DNA of 13,916 bases, taken from contig CATWBR010000061.1 in assembly GCA_958349075.1 (NCBI GenBank), forward strand, positions 1-13,916. The letters run 5' to 3'. The notes under the pieces are model-generated. The model was not told the DNA's origin, ran no database searches, and saw only the letters and a list, made by a program, of their open reading frames with translations. The translations under genes and the position numbers were made by a program. This document shows, piece after piece, positions 1 through 5,289 of this stretch (the stretch's first letter is position 1; each line of letters opens with the position of its first letter). Source of the DNA: an uncultured Clostridium sp. GTDB lineage: Bacteria; Bacillota; Clostridia; Lachnospirales; Lachnospiraceae.

Positions 1-73
1 TTTCTGTGCCAGGCACTTCAGCCCGACTGTTAACATATCTAATAATAAAGCTATCATTCTGTGATGTGAGACC

Positions 74-331
74 ATGTTATATCCCTTAAGTAAAATGTCC
101 ATTGGGCAAACCGCTGAAATTTGCTGGCTGTCAGATAATAAATCCATTACCGGAAGACTTCTCGATCTCGGTTTTGAGCCTGGTACCTCAGTTACCTGTA
201 TTTTACGAAAGTGCGACGGCGAGCTATCTGCATTTCTGATCAAAGGTGCTGTTATCGCCCTTCGGCGCGAAGACGCCGATTTGATTTTTATCAAAGAAAA
301 CGAAACGGAAACGGAGGAACCCCATCTATGA
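74..331 (+). CDS. feoA: FeoA, small SH3-like partner of the ferrous iron transporter
   Basis: FeoA is a small cytoplasmic protein with an SH3-like fold that is needed for FeoB-dependent uptake of Fe(II), probably by acting on FeoB's cytosolic part. This 85-residue protein has the usual family length. It shows the typical pattern of an N-terminal 'L...GQTAEI' strand, a central 'RLLDLGFEPGTSV' segment (about residues 28-40), and a C-terminal 'GAVIALRREDADLI' strand. The stop TGA overlaps the feoB ATG as ATGA (328-331), so translation is probably coupled. The ATG at 74 is preceded by an in-frame TGA at 62-64 and has only a weak GTGAG-like ribosome binding site. The 73 bases upstream are AT-rich (with a TGTTAACA palindrome at 28-35), but I could not define a promoter or iron-repressor box with confidence. 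Confidence 0.93.
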   Translation: MLYPLSKMSIGQTAEICWLSDNKSITGRLLDLGFEPGTSVTCILRKCDGELSAFLIKGAVIALRREDADLIFIKENETETEEPHL

Positions 332-1557
332 ATCAAAACAGCCCTTTTACAATAGCCCTGGCCGGAACCCCCAATGTGGGAAAGAGTACAATTTTCAATG
401 CCCTGACAAAAATGCATCAGCACACCGGTAACTGGTCCGGCAAGACAGTTGCCTGCTGCAGCGGCCAGTTCCACTATAAAGATATGTCCAGCCTGGTTGT
501 CGACCTGCCCGGAACCTACTCCCTGCGGACCCATTCAGAGGAAGAAGAAATTGCCAAAGAATATATTGTCTCCGGCGGCCCCGATTTGCTGCTGGTCGTA
601 TGCGACGCAACCTGCACCGAGCGCGGCCTGCGTCTTCTGAAGCAAATCCGTGACCTGGAGGATTCCCTGCTGTCCCGTGTAATCCTGTGTGTGAACCTCT
701 GTGATGAGGCCGCTAAAAAGGGAATCGAGCTGAATTTCGAGCTGCTTTCGGAAAAACTGAACATACCCGTGATTCCCTGCACCGCCAGAGACCGCCACGG
801 GTTGGATCGATTGAAAGAAGAAATATACGGAATCTGTAAGGATAGCGGAGGGCAGAAACCGGAGAGCCCGGCTGAACCGGAGAGCGGCGAAGTGGACTAC
901 CATAGCTCCTCAGCCTTTCAGATGTGCCGCTGCTGCCAGCAGAGCTGCAGTGAGGAACCGGAAAGTCTGTCCGGCTTCTCCCTTCCCTGCGATTCCTGTC
1001 CCTGCTGCGGCTTATGTTCCTCTGATGTCTATTCCTACTCCGGTGAGAGCAAAACTTCCGAGCACTCCCTGCGGGAGCTGATTCCAGACTTCTCTCCCGC
1101 CTCCCTGGCCGCTCAGGCCGTAACCTATAAAAACCCGGCTTACCTGAAACGGCAGGAACGGATCGACCGCCTGATTACCGGCCGTTTTACCGGCTCCCTT
1201 ATCATGATTGCCCTGCTCCTCGCCATATTCTGGCTCACGATTACCGGTGCCAATTACCCGTCTTCTTTCCTGTGGGATCAGTTCTTCCGCCTGGAAACCT
1301 GGCTGGCCGCGGTACTCACAAACGCGGGCGCCCCGGAGTGGATTATCAGTTCCATGATATATGGTGTTTTCAGGGTTGTTGCATGGGTTGTATCCGTCAT
1401 GCTTCCCCCAATGGCTATCTTCTTCCCACTCTTTACACTGCTTGAAGACCTCGGTTATCTGCCGAGGGCGGCCTTCAATATGGACTGCGCCTTTAAAAAA
1501 TGTAAAGCCTGCGGTAAGCAGTGCCTTACCATGTGCTTAGTCAACGCCGTGCCATAA
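328..1557 (+). CDS. feoB: FeoB, N-terminal 402 codons: G domain and first membrane segments (gene interrupted)
   Basis: This is the front part of the Fe(II) transporter FeoB, a membrane protein with a cytosolic GTPase domain. The ATG at 328 overlaps the feoA stop; a longer reading from 211 only runs inside feoA. GTPase motifs are present: G1 GTPNVGKS (13-20), the switch region around GKT (38-40), G3 DLPG (59-62) and G4 NLCD (123-126). A linker with nine cysteines follows (about 200-230), then membrane segments at about 290-310 and 350-375, and the gate-region sequence GYLPRAAFNMD. FeoB homology stops at Met402 (1531-1533). The last seven residues (CLVNAVP) and the stop come from the inserted element. 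The remainder of FeoB is at 4363-5205 in the frame needed for exact rejoining. As it stands the protein lacks most of the transport domain and should not transport iron by itself. Confidence 0.93.
   Translation: MNQNSPFTIALAGTPNVGKSTIFNALTKMHQHTGNWSGKTVACCSGQFHYKDMSSLVVDLPGTYSLRTHSEEEEIAKEYIVSGGPDLLLVVCDATCTERGLRLLKQIRDLEDSLLSRVILCVNLCDEAAKKGIELNFELLSEKLNIPVIPCTARDRHGLDRLKEEIYGICKDSGGQKPESPAEPESGEVDYHSSSAFQMCRCCQQSCSEEPESLSGFSLPCDSCPCCGLCSSDVYSYSGESKTSEHSLRELIPDFSPASLAAQAVTYKNPAYLKRQERIDRLITGRFTGSLIMIALLLAIFWLTITGANYPSSFLWDQFFRLETWLAAVLTNAGAPEWIISSMIYGVFRVVAWVVSVMLPPMAIFFPLFTLLEDLGYLPRAAFNMDCAFKKCKACGKQCLTMCLVNAVP
1531..1553. repeat. Left attachment end (attL): shared ATG plus inverted arm
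   Basis: The shared ATG (1531-1533) is followed, after 6 bp, by GTCAACGCCGTGCC (1540-1553). This matches the inverted arm at the right end at 10 of 14 positions, including GTCAA and the following GC. The left flank, GCCTTACC, is feoB sequence. Confidence 0.6.
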
Positions 1558-1590
1558 GCAAGTCTTCACAGCTAAGCAGCAATGAGGCAA

Positions 1591-1637
1591 GAGGGCTGCC
1601 TCCATGCGGAAGGCAGCCGGAAATTCCGACTGCCCTC
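1591..1637. terminator. Nested alternative hairpins downstream of the Sel1 gene
   Basis: GGCTGCCT (1594-1601) pairs perfectly with AGGCAGCC (1611-1618) around a 9-nt loop. The right arm can instead form a hairpin over 1612-1634, with arms GGCAGCCGGA and TCCGACTGCC and one mismatch. An outer GAGGGC/GCCCTC stem (1591-1596 with 1632-1637) can enclose both. The position, about 20 bp after the Sel1 stop codon, suits a transcription terminator for the minus-strand gene. There is no good T-run after it, so this role is uncertain. Confidence 0.4.
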
Positions 1638-1653
1638 CTATCGATACCCGTTC

Positions 1654-3165
1654 TTAATATATCACTTTCCACTTCCCAAACAAACTCTTCTTAAAATGAG
1701 AAAATCTCCGTCCGGCGCTCTCGTTTCCCATCTCTATCGCCCGCAGGTAATAATCAGCCGCTTTTTCCAAATCCTCCGGAGATTCATTCTTTCTCTCATA
1801 GAGGTATCCCAATTCATAAAAAGCATAGCCGTCACACTCCGTTTCGGCCGCCTTCTCGAAGAGCTCCATGGCCCGGTTCTCATCGGCCTCACATCCCTGC
1901 CCTTTCATGTACAGAAACGCCAATTTGGAATAGGACTGCAGGGTTCCCATCTCATGGCACCGGTTCAGCCAGCAGAAGGCCTTCTCATAGTCTGCATCCA
2001 GACCTTCCCCGCCCTGAAAATAAAGGCCGCCCAATATCTCCATGCACTCGGCATTTCCCAGTTTTGCCCCCTTCTCGTACCAGACAACAGCCTCTTCCAT
2101 GTCGGGAGCCCGGCAGATTCCATCCCTGCTCATATTTCCCAGCGCAAGGCTTGCGAAGCCGTCCTTCTCCGTCTCGGCAGCCTCTTTAAACAGTTTCTCG
2201 GCCATCTGGAGGTCCTGGATATCCGATGTTCTCAGATAGAGATGGGCAAGAGGCAGAGCCGTCTCTTTCTCCCCTGCCGCATAGGCGCGGCTGTACCAGT
2301 AGAACGCCTTTCCATTGTCGCGTTCCACCACCTCATCACGGTAAAAGATATTCCCCAGTTCCGTATAGCTCTCCGGCTCCTGGCTGTTTGCCGCCTGTTC
2401 AAAAGCCTCCACAGCTCTTCCTATGTCACGCTCGGTTCCCCGGCCGTTCAGGTACATCCGTCCAAGATGGAGATGGGCCTTTAATGCGCCCTGGCTGGCC
2501 GCCGCCCTGAAATACTCATATGCCGCCTCGGCATTATCATGATTCAGGTGGTAAATCCCCATCCGGTACAGCCCCCAGGCGCTGCCCAGCGCGGCACACC
2601 GCTCCGCCCATTCCAGAGCCTTTTCTGCGTCTTTCCCCGTGTACTCTCCATTCAGATAACATTTTCCAACCTTTACCATAGCGGAGACGATACCGCTGGC
2701 CGCCGCCTGCTGATACCATTTAAAACACGTCTCCCTCTTCTGCTCCTCACCTGGAAGCAAATCAAAGATGGTCTCCCATTCATAGGCCGTCGCGATCTGC
2801 AGAGCGGAGAACGGATCCCCCTGCTCTGCAGACTCAAGCACCTCTTTATAACTTTCCTCCAGCGTATGGAGGGAAGATTTCTTCATTTCTTCATCATAGT
2901 GGCCCGCCCTGACCGCTCCGAGTACGCAGCGGAAGCTTCCGGCCTCAATGCCCCTCTTATAACATTCGTATGCCTTTTTCTCATTGAATCCAACAGCGCC
3001 CTCTCCCCAGCCGTAGCAGTTTCCCAGGAAGAACCAGCCCTCCGGGTCTCCTGCCCTGGCCGCTTCCTCGAGGTACTCAATGCCCTGGGGGAATAATTCC
3101 TCATTGCACTGTTTCCATATCAGTTCAACGCCCTTTTCGCACAATCCTGTCATCAGTATTGCCAT
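1654..3165 (-). CDS. Sel1-repeat (TPR-like) protein carried by the feoB element
   Basis: This 503-residue protein consists almost wholly of Sel1-like repeats, roughly eleven units of 35-37 residues, each with a core of the type 'A...LG.lYl.G.g...D..kA..wy.kAae.G'. Clear units include KVGKCYLNGEYTGKDAEKAL and HLGRMYLNGRGTERDIGRAV. Such helical repeats form protein-binding solenoids and act as adaptors, often in signalling. No enzyme domain, signal peptide or membrane segment is visible, so it is probably cytoplasmic. The ATG start is backed by GAGGAA nine bases upstream, and a sigma-A-like promoter lies about 110 bp upstream. It runs opposite to feoB and to the recombinase. It is the only cargo gene of the element; the partner it binds cannot be read from sequence. 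Repeat assignment is firm, function unknown. Confidence 0.9.
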   Translation of the reverse strand: MAILMTGLCEKGVELIWKQCNEELFPQGIEYLEEAARAGDPEGWFFLGNCYGWGEGAVGFNEKKAYECYKRGIEAGSFRCVLGAVRAGHYDEEMKKSSLHTLEESYKEVLESAEQGDPFSALQIATAYEWETIFDLLPGEEQKRETCFKWYQQAAASGIVSAMVKVGKCYLNGEYTGKDAEKALEWAERCAALGSAWGLYRMGIYHLNHDNAEAAYEYFRAAASQGALKAHLHLGRMYLNGRGTERDIGRAVEAFEQAANSQEPESYTELGNIFYRDEVVERDNGKAFYWYSRAYAAGEKETALPLAHLYLRTSDIQDLQMAEKLFKEAAETEKDGFASLALGNMSRDGICRAPDMEEAVVWYEKGAKLGNAECMEILGGLYFQGGEGLDADYEKAFCWLNRCHEMGTLQSYSKLAFLYMKGQGCEADENRAMELFEKAAETECDGYAFYELGYLYERKNESPEDLEKAADYYLRAIEMGNESAGRRFSHFKKSLFGKWKVIY

Positions 3166-3275
3166 ATCGCTCAGTTCCTCTTTCTCTTCCCATGTATCTT
3201 TCTGTGCCTTTATCCATTTTCACGTACACGGCCCTGTCGCATTTGTGTCCTGCCAGAGCCCGGTTCTACAGGTTT

Positions 3276-3304
3276 ATCATACTATTTTTGTCCTCCGCAG
3301 ACAA
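3276..3304 (-). promoter_or_regulatory. Putative sigma-A promoter of the Sel1 gene
   Basis: On the minus strand, TTGTCT (-35, 3299-3304) and TATGAT (-10, 3276-3281) are separated by exactly 17 bp. The match is 4/6 and 5/6 to consensus. It would leave a leader of about 105 bases before the Sel1 ATG. Confidence 0.55.
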
Positions 3305-3316
3305 CTGTTTTTATCT

Positions 3317-3342
3317 AATTTCATTTCTCTGTAATTGAAATT
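3317..3342. promoter_or_regulatory. Inverted repeat in the divergent promoter region, possible operator
   Basis: AATTTCA (3317-3323) and TGAAATT (3336-3342) form a perfect 7-bp inverted repeat with a 12-bp spacer. The right arm overlaps the presumed -35 box of the recombinase promoter, and the whole lies just upstream of the Sel1 promoter. A repressor bound here could affect both genes. No regulator gene is in the element. In such AT-rich DNA the repeat could be chance. Confidence 0.3.
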
Positions 3343-3363
3343 TAAGATTCCCGCATATGATAT
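3335..3363 (+). promoter_or_regulatory. Putative promoter of the recombinase gene
   Basis: TTGAAA (3335-3340) could serve as -35. It is followed 17 bp later by TGATAT (3358-3363), or 15 bp later by the better -10 match TATGAT (3356-3361). The spacing/match trade-off makes this weaker than the promoter on the other strand. Confidence 0.4.
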
Positions 3364-3377
3364 CCTGACCACATTAC

Positions 3378-3384
3378 AAAGAGG
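3378..3384 (+). promoter_or_regulatory. Ribosome binding site fixing the recombinase start
   Basis: AAAGAGG (3378-3384) ends 6 bases before the ATG at 3391. It directly abuts the in-frame TTG at 3385, which is therefore unlikely to be the start. Confidence 0.7.
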
Positions 3385-3390
3385 TTGTAT

Positions 3391-4356
3391 ATGAATCCAT
3401 CTTTTTCTGAAGGTTCACTTCTGCCCGGAGCTATCTATCTGCGGCTTTCAAAAGATGATGAGGGTTCCGGGGAAAGCTTAAGCATTGTCAATCAGAGAAA
3501 AATGCTTCTCCGCTATGCCCGGGAACATCATCTCACCATTGTCCGCGAATATGTGGACGACGGCTACTCCGGCACTTCATTCGACCGTCCCGGTTTCCGC
3601 AGCATGATCGAGGATATTGAAAAAAAAGAAATCCGGCTGGTTCTCACCAAGGATCTGTCGCGGCTCGGCAGGGATTACATTAAAACGGGAGAATATACGG
3701 AGTTATTCTTTCCGTCCAGGGGGGTCCGCTTCATCGCCGTCGGAGACGGATATGACTCCGCCTATTCAAGCACCGATCTCATTCCGTTCCGGAACGTGGT
3801 AAATGAGATGTATGCCCGCGATATTTCAAGAAAAATCCGGGCATCCCTGCAGGTACGCATGGAGGAGGGATCCTATATTGGCAACTTTGCCCCTTACGGC
3901 TACAGTAAATACGGAAAAGAGCGCCATCAGCTTATCCCCGATGACGAAACCGCGCCCATTGTACTGCGGCTTTTTCTCGAAGCAGCGTCGGGTGTTCTCC
4001 CCTCCGCACTGGCCGGGCAGTTAAACGCGGAAAAAATCCCCTGCCCTTCCCTCTACCGCTGCCTGAAACACCCCGGCCTGAACCCGGTCCATTACAGCAA
4101 AAGCGGCCTGTGGACGGCCAACACCATTATAAAAATACTGCATAATCCCGTATATCTCGGCCACATGGTACAGGGTAAAACAAGAAAACTGTCCTTCAAA
4201 AGCAGGACGTCTCTCCCGGTGCCCTCCGGCGAACGGATTAAGGTTCCCGGCACCCACCCTCCGATTGTGACGGAACAACTGTTCGCCCGGTGCAGTGAAC
4301 AGCTTGAAAGCAGGGCAACGCGTAAAAAAACACCGTCTTCCCAGGAGCTGCATTGA
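3391..4356 (+). CDS. Serine recombinase (integrase) of the feoB element, short form
   Basis: This 321-residue protein is a site-specific recombinase of the large serine recombinase type and the likely enzyme for insertion and excision of the element. The resolvase-type catalytic domain spans about residues 13-155, with the catalytic Ser20 in YLRLS and the active-site arginines in DLSRLGRD (Arg18, Arg91, Arg94). The 'Recombinase' DNA-binding domain follows at about 165-300, including the hallmark WTANTIIKILHNPVYLG (241-257). The protein ends at residue 321, just where relatives normally enter a zinc-ribbon and coiled-coil region, so it is much shorter than the usual 450-700 residues. The stop codon lies inside the right attachment arm, 6 bp before the shared ATG. 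All catalytic residues visible to me are intact. An A7 tract (4324-4330) lies near the 3' end. Family certain, activity of the short form inferred. Confidence 0.93.
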   Translation: MNPSFSEGSLLPGAIYLRLSKDDEGSGESLSIVNQRKMLLRYAREHHLTIVREYVDDGYSGTSFDRPGFRSMIEDIEKKEIRLVLTKDLSRLGRDYIKTGEYTELFFPSRGVRFIAVGDGYDSAYSSTDLIPFRNVVNEMYARDISRKIRASLQVRMEEGSYIGNFAPYGYSKYGKERHQLIPDDETAPIVLRLFLEAASGVLPSALAGQLNAEKIPCPSLYRCLKHPGLNPVHYSKSGLWTANTIIKILHNPVYLGHMVQGKTRKLSFKSRTSLPVPSGERIKVPGTHPPIVTEQLFARCSEQLESRATRKKTPSSQELH

Positions 4357-4365
4357 CCACTCATG
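4344..4365. repeat. Right attachment end (attR): inverted arm plus shared ATG
   Basis: The arm GGAGCTGCATTGAC (4344-4357) is the imperfect reverse complement of the left arm. It is followed by 5 bp and then the shared ATG (4363-4365), which continues into feoB. The arm overlaps the last codons and the stop of the recombinase gene. Joined to the left end, the arms flank a 14-bp centre whose middle dinucleotide is the TG of ATG. Confidence 0.6.
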
Positions 4366-5205
4366 GCTATGGGCTTCGGCTGCAATGCCGCCGGCGTAGT
4401 CGGCTGCCGTATTATCGACTCCCCAAGGGAACGGCTGATTGCCATCCTGACCAACTCCATGGTTCCCTGCAACGGCCGTTTTCCTACCCTTATCATGCTG
4501 ATTACAATCTTTTTTATGGGAATCGGATCACAAAGCGGCGGGCTTTTAGAATCCTTTACCACCGCCCTGGTCCTGACGGCATTCATCCTGCTCGGGGTCC
4601 TTGCCACTCTTTTATCATCCCTTCTGCTGTCCAAAACCGTGCTCAAAGGAATCCCTTCCTCTTTTACCCTGGAACTGCCTCCCTACAGACGGCCGCAGAT
4701 TGGCAAGGTCATTGTCCGTTCCATCTTTGACAGAACCCTCTTTGTCCTCGGCCGCGCCGTTTGTGTGGCAGCTCCCGCAGGCCTGATTATCTGGATGGCC
4801 GGCAACCTGTTTATAGACGGCCAGAGCCTCCTGTCCCACATGTCCTCCTTCCTCGATCCTTTCGGGCGTTTCCTGGGAATGGACGGTATGATTCTGGTCG
4901 GATTCATACTGGGATTTCCGGCCAATGAGATTGTGGTACCGATTATCCTGATGGGATACCTGCAGACCGGCAGCCTGGTGGAGATGTCTGACCCATCCGC
5001 CCTGATGGGACTCTTCGCCGCACACGGATGGACGATGAAAACCGCGGTGTGCATGGCAGTCTTTGCCCTGTTCCACTGGCCCTGTTCCACCACCTGCCTC
5101 ACCGTAAAAAAGGAAACAGGAAGTATCCGCTGGACTATCGTCTCATTCCTGCTGCCGACAGTGATCGGAATCATTCTCTGTTCCCTGATTAATCTTATAT
5201 TCTAA
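4363..5205 (+). CDS. feoB: FeoB, C-terminal 280 codons: transport domain (gene interrupted)
   Basis: This is the second part of the FeoB interrupted at 1531. It begins at the conserved MGFGCNAAGVVGCRI motif of the transport pore region. It continues through several membrane segments (about 45-65, 75-95, 128-150, 170-205, 224-240 and 255-278 of this part). Also visible are the second gate-like region PANEIVVPIILMGYL and the C-terminal FHWPCSTTCLTVKKETGS segment typical of clostridial FeoB. The ATG at 4363 is the crossover codon rather than an evolved start. It has no well-placed ribosome binding site: AGGAG at 4343-4347 is 15 bases away. However, the recombinase stop at 4354-4356 lies only 6 bases upstream, so some coupled translation is conceivable. 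Without excision it lacks the GTPase domain. The coding sequence is clean to its stop, suggesting recent or reversible interruption. Confidence 0.92.
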   Translation: MAMGFGCNAAGVVGCRIIDSPRERLIAILTNSMVPCNGRFPTLIMLITIFFMGIGSQSGGLLESFTTALVLTAFILLGVLATLLSSLLLSKTVLKGIPSSFTLELPPYRRPQIGKVIVRSIFDRTLFVLGRAVCVAAPAGLIIWMAGNLFIDGQSLLSHMSSFLDPFGRFLGMDGMILVGFILGFPANEIVVPIILMGYLQTGSLVEMSDPSALMGLFAAHGWTMKTAVCMAVFALFHWPCSTTCLTVKKETGSIRWTIVSFLLPTVIGIILCSLINLIF

Positions 5206-5289
5206 CAGTCTGTTTTCCTGCAGAAGCCGGTACTCTTTCATATTGATTCCCGCCGGGATTGATTGTCATTTCTCCAAACAGCGCGTATG
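5206..5289. other. Convergent intergenic gap between feoB and the minus-strand operon
   Basis: This 84-bp gap separates the 3' ends of two converging operons. The only symmetric element is a short TCCCGCCGGGA (stem of 4-5 bp, loop of 1-3) without a T-run on either side. I see no convincing terminator, so antisense read-through between the operons is possible. Confidence 0.5.

Larger units (their letters stand above)
1531..4362. mobile_element. 2.83-kb serine-recombinase element inserted in feoB
   Basis: FeoB homology breaks at the ATG at 1531-1533 and resumes at the ATG at 4363-4365. Deleting one ATG plus everything between (2,832 bp) restores an uninterrupted 681-codon FeoB (401 + 280 codons) reading KQCLTM-AMGFGCNAAG across the junction. 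The 3-bp ATG is thus shared by both ends, which fits a serine recombinase crossover. The element holds only two genes, a Sel1-repeat protein (- strand) and a serine recombinase (+ strand), fired from a shared divergent promoter region. Imperfect inverted arms lie 6 and 5 bp inside the left and right ATG. No transposase, conjugation, replication or phage genes are present. The element could be a small integrative element, or a reversible switch like the sigK-interrupting elements of sporeformers. Exact borders are uncertain by 3 bp because of the shared ATG. Confidence 0.88.

Noticed and set aside
1..33. Tail of an upstream gene ending at TAA 31-33
   Set aside because: Only ten codons are visible, with no recognisable sequence.
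28..60. Iron-repressor (Fur-like) box before feoA
   Set aside because: The AT-rich stretch with TGTTAACA and AATAATAAAGCTATCATT only loosely resembles a Fur dyad; the match is too weak to call.
211..327. Extended FeoB N-terminus beginning at 211
   Set aside because: It lies wholly inside feoA in another frame, gives no FeoB-like sequence, and the ATG at 328 has the expected ATGA overlap with feoA.
1582..3334. Plus-strand open frames opposite the Sel1 gene
   Set aside because: They mirror the repetitive Sel1 coding sequence and show no protein family, ribosome binding site or sensible composition.
3385..3390. TTG start for the recombinase at 3385
   Set aside because: The GAGG ribosome binding site directly abuts it; the ATG at 3391 has proper spacing of 6 bases.
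1531..4362. Intein, group II intron or ordinary insertion sequence as the cause of the feoB split
   Set aside because: The frame is not kept open through the insert, no reverse transcriptase or splicing motifs are seen, and there is no DDE transposase or perfect terminal repeat. A serine recombinase with a 3-bp shared site fits better.
4353..5174. Open frames in other frames over the FeoB C-terminal half
   Set aside because: They are shadows of the membrane-protein coding sequence and match no family.
5238..5262. Terminator between the convergent operons
   Set aside because: The stem is only 4-5 bp and has no T-run on either strand.
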